The notes under the pieces are model-generated. The model did not search any database, was not told where the DNA came from, and worked only from the letters and a program-made list of their open reading frames with translations. Positions 37,361 to 50,267 of a stretch of DNA of 64,000 nucleotides are shown here, piece after piece. The position numbers and the translations under genes are program-made. Position 1 is the stretch's first letter. Each line of letters opens with the position of its first letter. This stretch comes from Eopsaltria australis (Eukaryota > Chordata > Aves > Passeriformes > Petroicidae): positions 2,790,001 through 2,854,000 of the forward strand of contig JAVTVJ010000117.1 of assembly GCA_034509425.1 (NCBI GenBank). The letters run 5' to 3'.

Positions 37361-37810
37361 GTTTAATTTTGTATGTGGATATGTAATCAGAGACCATCTC
37401 TAGCAACACATGAGCTTGGACATTAGAGGGATTTATCTATCCCAGAGCAGAAAAAGGGAAGGAAAAATCTGCTTTCTTTAATTTCCAGCTTCACAGATTC
37501 ATGTTCTTCCTGCCCGACACTTGTTAAATGCATCCTTGCTCTCTCTCAGCCAGTTTGCTGTAAGTGTGTAGCAAACTCAAAGATCTATGGCTGGAATGAG
37601 GTGAAATGTTTGGAAAGGAAATAATACACTTGTTTTATGTAGATCAGCTCAGCCAGTGGGGGAATTGCCAGGACTTTATTGGGCCAAAGTCAGCTGGCTG
37701 GTGCTAGGTGGACTCCTTGGCAATCCCATGGTGTTGATGAGTAAGTGTCAAGAATCTAAACATTACTGATGCAATCAAGTGGGTTAATCTTTTGCTAAAT
37801 GTCCTGTTGA
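37361..37810. other. Spacer between two CR1 copies
   Basis: Nothing recognised. Confidence 0.5.
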
Positions 37811-38124
37811 AAAAGGTGGAAAGGGACTTTTGACAAGGGCATGAAGTGATAGAATGAGAGAGAATAGCTTTAAACTGACAGAGGACAGGTTTAGATAGGA
37901 TATGAGGAAGAAATTCTTTCCTGGTAGGGTGGGGAGGCCCTGGCACAGGTTGCCCAGAGAAGCTGTGGCTGCTCCATCCCTGGAAGTGCTCAAGGCCAGG
38001 CTGGGGGGGACTGTGAGCAACCTGTTCTAATGGAAGGTGTTCATGCCCGTGGCAGGGATTGGAACAAGATGATCTTTAAGGTCCCTTCCAACTCAGACCA
38101 TTCCATGATTCTACTGCTCTATGA
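37811..38124 (+). mobile_element. CR1 LINE, about 314-bp 3' fragment
   Basis: It starts at 'ggtggaaagggacttttgac' and carries 'gaggaagaaattctttcctg' and 'gatgatctttaaggtccctt', ending in a decayed ATTCCATGATTCTACTG tail. It is one of the longest copies in the window. Confidence 0.93.
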
Positions 38125-41100
38125 AATCAGTGGGAGTTTGCCTTCCTGCCCTTTGGCTTCTGGGCAGAATCTTCCTCATGAATTATCCACATGCCATGCA
38201 CTGTGACATGAATACAAGAGCTGTCACAGGACTTTATGTGTCTTTACTTGAGATGCATTAGCTGTTCCTTGTCTTCTCCAGAACAGTCATTTCGGATAAA
38301 ATAGTTTCCCAAAGCAATTTGTTAAAAATCAACCAATTGAAACCTGAGATGGAGCTGAAATTATTTTAATTCACCTTCTGTATAAACTCCAGCTTGCTCA
38401 TGGCTCTTCCTATGTGTACCTACGAGTAGCCTTGTCTACATGCAGAGCAAGGGGTGACAGCAACCTGCCTTGGGAAGGAAGCTCTCTGAACTGACCCTGA
38501 ACTACAGTTTAAAGTGGTCAAGATCTTGTATGAATATGGCAAACCATCAACATGCTTTGTGGTATGTGCAGGGATATGTTCCACAGACAAATCCACTTGT
38601 GAGCCTGAGTCTGAAACATGCAAAATTTCCTCTGGTGATGCAAAGGAGCCCTAAAAGGATGTAAATGTAGTGTGTTTTTTTGAGGGGGAGGGGGCGTTGT
38701 AGGATTTTTTTTGGTTTTTTTGTTTGTTTGTTTGGTTTTTTTATGTCCGCTTTGGCATGGAGGAAATAAAGATAGGAACAGAGAAGATAAAAAGGGACAA
38801 AGTTACCACTCTCAAAGGGACTGTTCTCTAGGGCTGGAGGCCACATTCTGAAGTTGCCTCTCTGTCTGTGGATGGACAGGAGTCATGCCTGAGGTGCTCT
38901 TTGTTTCCTCTGCTTTGCTCAGTGCTCTGCAGTCTTTGTACCCTCCCCTTGCACCCAGCTGCATATTTTTCCTGCCCCATCTGGGCAAATGCTGGAATTG
39001 GTTTCTAGGAATTGACTCAAGAAAATTGGAAGTGAAAGGGTCTTGGAAAAATGAAACATTGCTTAATTTCATGCTGGAGCAGTTCCTCAACCAGCCTTTC
39101 TGCAGAAAATGAGCGTGGGAGCTCATGAGTGCTCGGGAGGTCGTGGTGGGTGAAGCAGGACTGGCCTTTGCTGCAGCAGTTTGGAGGGGACTGCAAGGCT
39201 CCACTGGGGCAGATGCTGGTAAGGACACAGTGCCGTGGGTCATTGCCCTTCTGAGCTCAGAAAATGCTTCTTTTCTGATGTGCACTTGGCCTCTGACATC
39301 ACCCCCTGTGCTGCTGTACCAGCCTGTTGGAGAGAATGTGCTGTGCAAACTTGGCTGGTGTGTACTGGAGCATCGAGCTCCCTCCATCTCCTTACACAGC
39401 TGATGGTGTCCATCAACCTGCCTGCAGCAGGAGCCTGTCAAGAAGATGCATTGACACAAAAGGCAGCAGCAAAATATTTAAGGAATAGCTATTCCATTGG
39501 TATAGTTAATTTTTTTTTAAATTACACTGTATAAAGTCTTTCTGTGTATTTGAGCAAGGAATCCAAGCTCTTTCCTTTAGGAGTTTACTAAAAACAGGTA
39601 TGCACTTCATTCCTGGAAATTATTTCAGTCCTGTTATTGATTTCTTTCTATTGATGGCTTTGGGAGCTTTTGGCAAAAGACCACGGGTATAAAAAATGGG
39701 GGAAAGAAATAGATCTCAGCAAAATTGTTTTGATTCCCTGCACCCAATAACTGTGTGGCCATAGATTAATGGGAAACTGATGTTACTTATCTTTGTCTGC
39801 CAGCACAGCCCTGAGGCAAATCCATATCAAGCACTGAGAAACAAATAGGGGTTGTGTGGCTGCTCTGTGCTGTTACCAGAATTGGCCTCTGGTTCTGAGG
39901 TCTTTCAAGGTCACTTCTGACTGCTTTGGATGGGACACAATGACATAAGCTTGACCTCCCATTTAGAGTATATTTGTATTATATTATATCGACCTGTCGT
40001 TTATGTCTTTGCTCTAATTAGGGCTATGGTGATGTCCCATTATTTGGAAGGAATCTGTATTTGCAAGTGACATTCTGATCTTCTTTGTTCTTAGTTTCAG
40101 TCCTGTCCTTTCACTTTCAGCCTTTCAGCACTACTAAGTCAAAAGGATTCCTAAATCTCCTCTTAAGTTATCCTGGGTCTTAAAAGTTCCCTGGGGTGCC
40201 TGCAAGGGCAGATGTGGAAGAGGAGGCTCCAAATGTGGAGCCTGGTGGTCCTGGGTGTGTTGCTGCAGAACCAGCTCACCCTAGTCCTTTCCAGGTATCC
40301 CTGCTGCTCTTCCCATCTCCCACCTGCTCTTCCTATCCCCCTCCTACTGGTTCATAATAGTTATTTACCAGAAAACATTCTGACATGTCCAGTGAGGGAG
40401 ATCCTAGCCATCTGTGAGCGTGAGGATGAGGAGCTTGTTTGCCCCAAGGGAGGAAGAGAGAAGCAGTGACTACCTGTGGCTTGATGCTGATCATCTCCTC
40501 TCCTGGCTTTGGTGGTTCAGCAGAGGTGAGTCATTCTCACCCAGGTTTCTCCAGAGCCTGGAAAACAGTGTGATTTTGGGGATGTCTGTGGAGAGTGTGA
40601 TGTTCCCAGTTCTAGGAAGTGCTTGCACTGGACATGCTGTTTCTCTGGCTGGGCTTTGTGCTCTGGCCAGTGCATTTACTGCAGAATGCTGCTGCAAGGG
40701 CAGCATACCACGAGCTTGACTCAGCCCTTGCTTTGCTTTTTATGGGCTCCCAGTCCAGTAGAGCCAGGATGCTTGGCTAGCCCAAGGTCATCTCCTGAGG
40801 CACCCAGGTACTGCAGAGTAGTGCAAACCCCTTCATTTCACGTGTGGAAAGTGGATTTCTGTGCAGGGTGAGTGAATAGCCAGTCTCAAATCACTCTGAA
40901 GGTGGCCAAGTGTGGTGTGTGTTTCCTTCTCCCCCATCCATCAATCCTGCTCTGGCCTGAAGCAAGAAGACTGATAACCTTTTTCAAAGTACTAAAGGGA
41001 ACAATCTGAATCACTTGAGGATGAGTCAAGTTTGGATGGATTCCCCACAGGCAGGCTTGGCAGCTGGCCTAGCACCCTCACAAAAGGATTAACCAGTTCT

Positions 41101-41508
41101 GTCCCATCACAGCAAGTGGGGGAAGAGCTCTTCCCAGATGCCTTGTGTTTCCAGACTGGAGCCCACCATGCTCTGCACAGCTCAGGGTATTTGGGGGAGG
41201 CCCATCAGGTGCCAAGTGCAATGTCTGGAACTTGGGGACACAGATGGGGTCCACGTGCTTGAGGAGCAGGCTGAGGGGAAGGGGGCAATGACAGTAGTCC
41301 AGGGGAGCTTTAGCCAAGCTCTTTTCCCTCCTCATCTATGCACTTCCCACCACTAAGGGCTGCGACTTCTGGTTCTTCTCTCTGAGTTCAGTGAGAATTT
41401 TGCTACAGACAAAAAGGGGAGAAATACCTTCCCATTTCTGGACTCTGAGAGTCACAAGTTAAACCTCCAAATCTGGTGGAGATGCTGAGTTTGAGTATGA
41501 TCTATGAG
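38125..41508. other. Non-coding
   Basis: It contains the T-rich tract at 38671 and a 215-codon anonymous minus-strand frame (38812-39459) with no recognisable domain; the frame overlaps unrelated plus-strand frames. No gene is called. Confidence 0.5.
38671..38743 (+). repeat. T-rich/(TTTG)n low-complexity tract with G-rich core
   Basis: TGTGTTTTTTT is followed by GAGGGGGAGGGGGCG and then a T8/GG/T7 and (GTTT)3 run. It is low complexity only. Confidence 0.85.
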
Positions 41509-41680
41509 AAGATCACGGAATATGCTAAGATGGAAGGCACCCACCAGGATCATCGAGTCCAACTCCTGGCCCTGCACAGATCACCCCAAGGATCACACCG
41601 TGTTCTTGGGAGTGTTGTCCAAATACTCCTTGAAATCAAACTGAGTCAGATGGTCAGGAATGGCCAGGCTCCAGTGACCT
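41509..41680 (-). mobile_element. CR1 LINE 3' fragment
   Basis: It belongs to the same subfamily as the copies at 2622, 15309 and 46878: 'catcgagtccaactcctggc' followed by 'cctgcacagatcaccccaag'. The tail is reduced to ATCACGGAATATG. Confidence 0.87.
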
Positions 41681-44055
41681 CAACAGGGGCATTTAGTGGT
41701 GTTTGAGATACCTTTGGAAATAGTGATTGATAAGTTGGTTCAGAAGGTCGTGGATCTCCTGTAGCTCCTGAGGGGACAAATCTTCCATCCCCAGGCGGAC
41801 TTCCCAGGTACTGGCATGAGACACTTGGAGCTTGGAGCTTGCACAAGGCTGTGGGATGGAGGGCAGTGGCCTTCATCCTTCTGAGGCTAGATGTCCCAAT
41901 TTCTCAACTTGCCTCTTCTGATCACTTCTTTTAGCTCTGTTAGGGAATTTGGAGCGGAATACTGTAACTTTACATGGATAATGGTTCTATTTGGGAAATA
42001 CCAGATGTATCTCTTCAGCATGCAATGTGTTCCAGCTTAACACTCCTCCTGGCTGGAAGGCAAGTACAGGTGCTCCCATGGAGGATCTGTACTTGCTCAC
42101 TGGACTTCTTCTTTCTCACTTAAACTCTTCCACCTTCAAAGGAGCTGAACCTTTGTGCTGAAAGATGAACTTCCAGGAGCTGTGTCAGGTAGGACATGCA
42201 GCAAACCCAAGCTGCAAAACATGATCTTCCCCACTCAGCCTTTGCTGTGTAATTCTCATGGTACCCACACCCATAAAACCCTTTGGCCAGGTGGGTGGGA
42301 ATTCATCTCATCGTCTCCAGGGTGGGGTTCAGCTCTGGATGGAGACCCAGATGTGTGGGAGTCTCCATGTCCATGAATCCATGTGTGCTAAGTGTCTAAG
42401 ATCCCATTATAACCTCTGAAGAGAGACCAGTCAGAAAACTCTGATTCACTTGTAAAATTGTGGTTCCTAGCACTGTGTGTGATGCTTCCCAGCATCTCCC
42501 TTGGAATGCTGGAATGGCAGAACCATTAAGGTTGGAAAAGACCTTTAAGATCATCAAATCCAACTCAGCCTCCAGCTGCCCACAGGGATCGCATTTCTCA
42601 AATCCCTGCTTCTTGTTGTCCTAAACTTTCCACCTCTCTAAAACATCCCCAAAGAGCTGGGAAAAACAACCCAGGTATCTCCAACTTTCCTCCAGCTTCT
42701 TAGAAGTAAAGGAACAGCACAGCCTGGCCCCTGCTTTCCCCAGCTTTTCCAAGGGAACGCTGTGGCCTGTCCTTCTGCAGTGCTTCGTGACACCAGTTCC
42801 TCCGAAGGCAACACAACCGCAGGGCAGAGGCGAGGCACATTCCTGATAGGACCAAGATAGCTTTTTCCCATAGCTCCCAGGCAGTGGGAACAGGGCACTT
42901 TTTCAAAGGACTGCTGTGCCTAAAGTTAAAATAACAGGAGAGCAGAGTGGGACATCCAAGCTGGATTAGAGTATTTGGGGCTCGACGCCTTCAGTTTGAA
43001 GGAGAAAAGAGAAGATGACAAAAGGATGCACTTGGTGAGTTTCCAAAATACTTCTGTGACCACTTTGATATCTCTTTGGTCTCACAGCAACACGGGCATA
43101 AATCTGCCTGATTCCAGTTTGTACACACAATCTGAACTGCAGCTTTGTTTTGTTAGCAGGGATTACCCAGGCCTGTGGTTTTGTTGTTGTTTCCAAAAGC
43201 TTTCTCCTGCTGTTGGGGTGGATGAGTCCCTCTTCCTATCCACCCTCCCCCCTTCTCCCCCATGGAAGAACAATATTGATATAAAGTCTAAAACACTTAA
43301 AATCAGATGGGCTGAGTGTTGTTTTATAGCTTGGAAGCCCCAAGCTGTCTTTGTCCCTCTGATTTTTCCACGAGTTTACAAGTAATGGAAAATCTTGTCT
43401 GCTTGCAACCTATAAATCTCCATTGGCTACAGAAATGCCTCTCATGAGAGAATAAATAGATGGGTGCTCTGGGGTCACCATGGTGTTGTAGGTGACAATC
43501 TTTGAAGCCTTCATAATGGAGCCTGTAAGAGCAAGGAAGGGGAAAATCTGCTCCTTGTTATTTTAAAGCTATATCTTGAAAAACAGGAACTCATGCCAGA
43601 ACAGTTTATTTTGGTTAAAGCCAAGTTGTGCAGCAATTCCCCTGAGGGAAGACTGAACTTGAGAGCAGAGAGCAGGAGAGAGCCAAGCTTGGGGGGAGGC
43701 TGAGTGTTTAATCAATGCTGAGTGATTGTTGATCCTTGGGAACATCAGCACCAGTTTTGGATCAGGTGAACAATGTTTTCTTCTCCACAGATGCCCAGAC
43801 AGCTGTGGGCAATGAAGAACAATGGGAATTGAGGTCACAGCTGAACTCACCTTGTCCAACACCTCAATGTCACTGCAGCTCAGCCTTTGTGCTGTTTTGT
43901 CTTCATGTGTCCCACCATGGCTGGAGCTGAGGGGATGCACAGGCTGTGCCTACAGCAGTAAACTACTCAGGAGCATCCCAGGAGCTTAAATATGATCTGC
44001 ACAGTTGATTTAGACGGGCTGCAAGGCAGGGACTGTCTGAGCAAAGTCCCTCCCA
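41681..44055. other. Non-coding, with one CR1 scrap
   Basis: Apart from the CR1 scrap at 42519 only short anonymous frames are present. The longest is 136 codons at 42975-43385. Confidence 0.5.
42519..42570 (-). mobile_element. CR1 3' terminal scrap
   Basis: About 50 bases (ggttggaaaagacctttaag and atcatcaaatccaact) match only the last part of a CR1 element in reverse orientation. Confidence 0.7.
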
Positions 44056-44330
44056 CTGCAGGAGATCAGGTTTGTGACCACCTGAGGCTTCTGAACATGT
44101 CTCAGTCTATGATACCTGACAAGAGGCATCCCAGAGTCCTGGGGGAATTGGCTGATGCCGTTGCCAAACCACTCTCTAAGATATTTAAAAAGCCATGCCC
44201 ATCGGTGAAGTCCCCAGGGACTGAAAGAAGGAAACCACTGAACTTATTTTTAATAAGAATACAAAGAATGACCAGAAGGACCCTGGGAATGATCGACCTG
44301 TCAGCCTCACCTCTTCTAGCACCACAAAAT
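44056..44330 (+). mobile_element. CR1 ORF2 (reverse transcriptase) fragment
   Basis: In one frame it reads DHLRLLNMSQSM then HPRVLGELADAVAKPLSKIFKK, which matches the RT-domain approach region of avian CR1 ORF2. The frame is lost after about 44215 by indels. Homology continues at DNA level through 'gaccctgggaatgatcgacc' and 'tgtcagcctcacctctt'. This is the only internal, coding-region piece of CR1 recognised here; the others are 3' UTR ends. It is inactive. Confidence 0.8.
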
Positions 44331-44560
44331 ATTGTAATGAGGATTTTCACAGTTTGACCACGTGTCACATGAAGAACTGACTTGCATTTTGCCTTGAAGA
44401 CTCCTTGTTTTGGTTTCATTAGATTTCCCTGGATTTTGCTTTAAAAGAAACTGTGAAAAAATCACTACTCTTTCTGCTCCTTTCGTAGTTTTATAAATCT
44501 CTGTCATCCTTCCTATTGCTCATCTTTTTTTATTTCTCCCTGCCTGAAAAATCCTGGTGT
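44331..44560 (-). mobile_element. Older CR1-type LINE 3' UTR fragment, inverted
   Basis: On the minus strand it reads '...gatttataaaactacgaaag...' then '...gtgacacgtggtcaaactgtg...', the pattern of an older sauropsid CR1 3' region. It abuts the plus-strand ORF2 fragment directly, and the terminal tail of the element is missing at the junction. Confidence 0.6.
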
Positions 44561-46877
44561 GCAATTCACTCCTAACTTTCAGCGTGCCGAAATCCAAGAC
44601 GATGTTTTCGTGGTGCTTCCAAACCAGGATCTTGTTCCAGCCCAGCATTTCAATCTGTGTTTTGAAACCCCGCTTAATCCACTTCCAATCCTTCCCACAT
44701 GGAACTAGCAGCACAGCTTGATCCTCAGAGCAGCTAAATTTTCCATACAGAGAGCTGTGATCATTTCATGGAGAGACAGAAGGCAGCAGAGATAAATGTC
44801 AGTGGCAACGTGTTGCTGCTAAATGTGAGCAGCAAAAGCAAAAGTCACCCAAGGCCCATGAGAGTATGTGTCACCTCCTCCTTGTTCACCTGCCAGGGAC
44901 ATGGAAAAGCAGCTGCAATTCAGGGAGGCAGCACAGACTGTGGGATTTAAAATCATACCCAGGGCTTTGGAGCCAAATCTCTGCAACTGCAAACTCCAGC
45001 TGAGCGTGTGAGAGCTGCAAGCAGGAATCACCCTGGCTGCACCCTTCCAGAAACACAGCCCTGCAACCATGGCCCTGGGGATTCTGCAGTGTCTTCCATC
45101 CCTCTGCAGCCCTTTGGAGAACTGGACAAGCTGGCTTTGCCTGGAAAGGGAAGAAAGCTTACCCTACTGGAAAGCAGTTGGAATGAGCACAGATCGAAGC
45201 TACCCTGAGATGCATCAGTGGAAAACACTGGAGGAGGAAATTGTAAAAAAACTCATTCTGACCTTTGGATCAGACCCAGCAGGATCCATTTTACCTCTTG
45301 CTCAGACTTCTCTTTGCAATGGTCCTGGAGGGGTTGTCACTGTGGGTGTTGTGCCTCTCACCAGGTGGGAGGTGTCAGATGAGAAACCACTGTTCAATGA
45401 TCCTCCATCCTGCTGGGCTTGGGTACCCACCTGCTGGATGCTCTTCTCCTGTCCAACATGTTTGGAAAAAACAGTTTTTCCTTTTCCAGAATTTCTGACC
45501 AACTCATTCCTACTCCACACTTGTTTGTCCCTTTGTGTACCCTTGTTATATTTTTATATTCTGGAGAAGCAGGTGTTTGGAGAGAGAGCTGGAGTGTCTG
45601 AAGTGCTGCATCATCCCATCTCTCCTTCAAAGGATTTTCTGTGTTAGGAGAGTTTTCCTTTCCATCCTCTTCTCATCAACCAGATTATTTTTCTGGGAAT
45701 TGCCTTCCTGAATCTGCCAACCCCTTTTTGCCATTTCTGCTGTATTCCCTGGCTGCAAAAAGAGAATTTTCAAGCTGGTTGCCATAGTCAGGATTGATTT
45801 CCTTGTCTGGAAATCGCTGGACAAGAAAGGGCTGCTGAGAAGGCAGATTGTCATTACAGACCAAAATATTCCCATTAAGGACTTTGGCAGTTAAAAACAT
45901 GTAGTTTAATGTCTCTGAGAGTTAATTACTGCACTCATCTGCTTTTATTTTATTTTATTGCACTTTATCTTATTTTATTTATTTTATTACTTTATTTTAT
46001 TACTTGCTTTAATTTTATTACATTTTTGCTCCTTAAATAAATCCTCAGCTTTTTTTTTTTAATAGAAAAAATCTGACTTCAAAACATAAAAGCAAAACAT
46101 TCTGATTTGGCTGCACCTAGATGAAAATGAACACCTTAGTCAGGATTAAACAGGGAGGGGCTGCTGCACCACAATAATTTCCCATGTCTTGGCCAGCAGG
46201 GATGTGTTCCCTGGACAGTCTGCCCTGCTGCACGTGCACCAGAATTTGGGGACAAGGGGATGGCCAGGGGTTGCCATATGGGCACGGGGACAGTGTGGGA
46301 CAGGGGCACCCCAAGGAGCTGTTGTGTGGGGAGCACTGTGGGGCAGGCTGGCTCTGTGCCCAGCGTGGGCAGGGGACCAGGGGAACAAACTGGGCTGGTG
46401 GCAGAGCAGAGAAAAAGGCACTTCTTGGCATTGGCTTTCCCAGTGCAGGAAATGTGAAGTTCCAAGTCCCCATATAAGGAAGAACAGAAAAGGAGCCATG
46501 AATTATGGCAGGGCAGGAGCTGGGGAAGGACTGCAGGGCACCCGTGCTGGAGAGGCTGAGCTGAGAGGAGCCACAGCCAACCTGGAGCAGCATGAGGTGC
46601 CTTTGGCCTCCTGCAACATGTGAGAGTCCCTGAGGACATGGGGACTGAAGGTGTGGGAAGAGAAAATCTCTTGAGGCCCCTTGGGTGGGACCACTGGGTG
46701 GGTTCCTGCCCTGGGGAGGGATGAAGGAAGGCTGCAGGGCTGTGTCATGGACTTGTGCCTCCTCCCTGTGCTGCCTCCTCTGTGGGTGCTTTGGACAGGG
46801 TTACTCTGACACACCTGAGTGGGGGGGACCTGACCCTGACCCTGCCAAGGTGAGGGAGGAGCAGGTTACAAGGACAT
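44561..46877. other. Non-coding, with AT-rich repeat
   Basis: A 192-codon plus frame (45069-45647) and several overlapping frames at 46.1-46.8 kb lack any family signature. Coding-length frames on both strands at once argue for chance. The (TTTTA)n repeat lies at 45943. Confidence 0.5.
45943..46020 (+). repeat. (TTTTA)n-type AT-rich simple repeat
   Basis: About 78 bases of imperfect TTTTA/TTTA units, interrupted by GCAC and TCTTA. No CR1 or gene boundary coincides with it. Confidence 0.9.
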
Positions 46878-47050
46878 TTGGAACAGGATCCCCAGGGGAG
46901 TGGTCACAACCTGACAGAGTTCAACAAATGTTTGAACAACACTCTCAGGAACTTGGTGGGATTCTTGTGATTGTCCTGTGCAGGCCCAGGGGTTGGACTT
47001 GGTGACCCTTGTGGGTCGCTTCCAACTCAGGAGATCCAGTGATTCCATGG
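46878..47050 (+). mobile_element. CR1 LINE 3' fragment
   Basis: It carries 'ggggagtggtcacaacctg', 'ttgtcctgtgcaggccc' and 'gacccttgtgggtcgcttcc', with the tail 'gatccagtgattccatgg'. It is the same subfamily as the copy at 15309, in the opposite orientation. Confidence 0.88.
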
Positions 47051-47758
47051 TTTGATCTCTCTTTTCCTGTTAGGACTAAAACCAAACTGCAAATCTTCAG
47101 AGTCACTGGCAGATCTCCTCCTGAGTTCAGCAGCCTCAGGATTTTGCATCATTGCTGGGTAATTTGCCCAAAACAATTCTGGGAGGAAGTATTAAGAAGA
47201 AGGATCCTGTAGATGACCAGTGACCTGCCATCACATATGAGTCTCTTGATGCTCTTATTCACCATCTGTATGAATTCCAGATGTGTACAGATTGAAAAAT
47301 ATGTTTAAGGAGCATCTACTGACCTGTAAAAGTGAAATAATTTCCCTCAGACTTCCCATTTTAAATGATTTGTTCCTGTCTTTCTGGACATAGCTCCTTT
47401 TTTGCAGAACCTGTGGGGTTGCAGTTGGAAGGGAGGAGACACGGGGCAGTTTGATGGAATGGTGTGTATTGGCATTTTTTTCTGTTCCAGGGTGAAGCTG
47501 ACTGGAAAAATCACTCTTACAACTTTGAGGGCAGAAGCTCATGAGAGAACAGGGGCTCTTGGCAGTCCCCAAGAAAGGAAGGTGTGCCAGCACTGTGTGA
47601 CATTGGGATGGCATGGCAGGGTGGACCACGCCCACACAGTGCCTAAACCCAGCTCTGAGCATGAGACTGTGCCACCAGAGCCAGCTCTGGGACTGTACAA
47701 GGTCTGTGCCACCAACAGCTCTGTGCAGGACGTGTTTGGAGCCAGTGGCTCCATAAGT
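47051..47758. other. Spacer between oppositely oriented CR1 copies
   Basis: No gene or further repeat recognised. Confidence 0.5.
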
Positions 47759-48082
47759 TATAGAATCATTGAAGTTGGGAAAGACCTCTGAGGTCATCAT
47801 GTCCACCACTAAACCATGTCCCTAAATGCCACATCCATGGTTTTATTTAACACTTCCAGGGATGGTGATTCTACCACTTCTTGGGGCAGCTTCTTCTGGT
47901 GCCTGACCACCCTTTCAGTGAAGAAATTTTTTCCTGTATCCAATCTAAACCTCCCCTGGCACAACCTGAGGCCATTTCCTTTCATTCTGTCACTTGTCAC
48001 CTGGGAGAAGAGACTGGCTCCAATCTCTTTTCAAGGAGCTGTACAGAGTGAAAAGCTCCCCCCTGAGCCTCCTCCTCTCTTG
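47759..48082 (-). mobile_element. CR1 LINE, about 324-bp 3' fragment
   Basis: It opens with TATAGAATCATTGAAGTTGG and continues through 'gaagaaattttttcctgtat' and 'cacttgtcacctgggagaag'. The 209-residue open frame reading across it on the plus strand is antisense to the repeat and not a gene. Confidence 0.9.
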
Positions 48083-50261
48083 GGATTTTGGGTTTGCACT
48101 TGGGAATGGTGTGGATGCTCTTGGCAGGGGCACTGCACAACCAAAGGGGTGGATGCAGAGGAAAGCTGCTGGTTTGTGTTGGAACACAGGTGTGAGGGAC
48201 AGGATGAATGCTGCTTTGGGAGTGTGGTCTGTGTCTGGGCTTTGGGTTTAACCTGGTCATGTCTGGTTTTCCTCTTAGCTGGTGTCAGGATCTGTGTGAG
48301 GATGGTTCTGCACTGGCTGCAAACCCATCTTTCCTGCTTGGTAAAACACCCAAATCTTCCATGGCTTGTGGCAAAGGGTGTTCCAGAGAGCACCCCACTT
48401 GCCCTAAGTTATGTGTCACTGGAAAAGTCTTTGGTTTTGATTTGAAAGACCAAGAACTGGCAAATCCACCCCTTCCCGTCACTGACTTGTTTTAGTGTTT
48501 TATTATCTGTATTGTTTAAGCATGTGCTTAATTTTTCTTTTGAACTTGTTAGGTTTCCTAAACACAAGTTTGAGCCGTGCTGTCAGACATTAAATCTCTC
48601 CTGCAGACACTGCAGAGGTCTGTGCTGACCTTGCCTCACTGTTCCTTTGCCTGTAGACAGCCAACCACTGGGGCAGAACGGCTGATTTATCCTGATGTAA
48701 ATCAAAGCACAAACACAGGCCCAGCCTGTTTTTATTTGGCCAAGAGAGATTATTGAATACAACTGTGATTATGTGGTGGGTGACCCGTGTGAAATCTGGG
48801 CTGCTGAGAGGCACAGATAATCCTGCATGATGCTGTTATGACTATCACCATCACAGCATGACCTGTGGTGGGCACAACGCCAGTGCAGGTACCAGGCAGA
48901 GGCAGTGTGCAAATGCAAACAAACACAGGGAGCTCTGGTATTCCCAGGTTTCTGTGCTGAGCCCAGAAAAGGTCTGGATGGGGAAATAGAATCATTGTCC
49001 ACATTGCCGTCACATTGCCTCTGCTTTTGGATTTGTATCCCTGTGGCTTGCACTCTCCTCAAGTTCATGGAGCTCAGTCTTGCCCTCCAGCAAGCTGTGT
49101 TGCATTCTTCAAGCTCCTCTTTATCAGCTCAGGAGTCGGGGAGCATCCTGAATAAAAGCTCAGAGCAGGACACCTGCCAGAGAATTGCAATTTTGCCTCA
49201 AGTAGGTGGGTACGAGCCAGATTTGCCCTATGTTAAATCTTGACTTTTCAGCATACATTCAGCACTGTCAGCTAACCCTTCTATTTTTTATTTCTTATTT
49301 TATTTATTGCTGTTTTGAAAACCTGAGACTACCCGTGGCTGTGCTGTGGTTTTCTCCAGCAGCACCTGCCACAGGGGGAGTCGGCTGCCAAGAAGAACAA
49401 AAACACTGAACCCAAAGCCTCCAGCTGTGCTGGCTTTCCACCCTTGCCCTGCTGCAGCAAAGATCTACCCCTTGGCAGTGCAGGAGAGGTGGTTGAGAGA
49501 CAGCAATCTCTGGCTCCTGCAGCTCATGTGGAAAGCTTACTCTGCACCCACTCTTATCTAAACATGCCTAAGCCCCAGCATGCTGCTTCAGCTCCACTGG
49601 CTTTACACTTCAGGCTGTTTTGAAAGTGAATTTGTAAAGCCATTAACATTATTTAAACAGTTTAGCCACAGAATTACCCGGTGGTGCAATCCAGCTGCCA
49701 GAGAAGCAGAGACACAGGGCTCCTTTGCGCTGCGGATCAAACAAAACTTGGCCAAAGCACATGGGCCCTGGAGGATGCCAAAACCAGGGGTGATGGAGGG
49801 GAGTGAGAGCTCACTGGCTTTCCTCTTGGCAGGAAATCTCATCAAGTGTTGGGTTGTAATTTCTTTTTTTATGAGCTGGTTTGGGTCCAAATCAGACCAA
49901 ACCCAGATTTGTTTCCCCTTGAAGCTTCTGGAAGACTGGAAGGCATCAGGATCCTGGCTGTCCTGATGCAGCCGGCTTCCCAGGGAGCACATTTCAGCTG
50001 GTGGGTCCAGGGCTTGGGTTAGGGACACATGAGGAGATCAGGGTTTGCAGACAGAGCTTCCTATGCCCTGGATCTCATGGCAGAGCTCACCTCCTCTTGG
50101 GCAACATCCCCCCAGCCCCTGGTTCTCCCCATGCTCAGGCAAAATCCTTCTACAGTGCAGAAAGTGTTCAGGGGAAACATGCTCAAGAATTTGGGGAAAG
50201 ACTCTGAAAACTGAGCTTTTCCAGGCAGTTGCAGATAATCAGTTCCTCCAAGCTGAACAGG
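48083..50261. other. Non-coding
   Basis: Only anonymous frames up to about 141 codons are present, none with a recognisable domain. Confidence 0.5.
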
Positions 50262-50267
50262 TGACAA

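Noticed and set aside
38812..39459. 215-codon minus-strand frame
   Set aside because: No domain, no splice context, and unrelated long frames overlap it on the plus strand; chance is the simplest explanation.
45069..45647. 192-codon plus-strand frame
   Set aside because: No recognisable motif; overlapping frames on both strands indicate low stop density rather than coding.
46117..46639. Several overlapping frames of 117-167 codons on both strands
   Set aside because: Simultaneous long frames on both strands in GC-rich sequence with no motif argue against a gene.
47816..48445. 209-codon plus-strand frame
   Set aside because: About half of it runs antisense through a CR1 3' end; not a gene.
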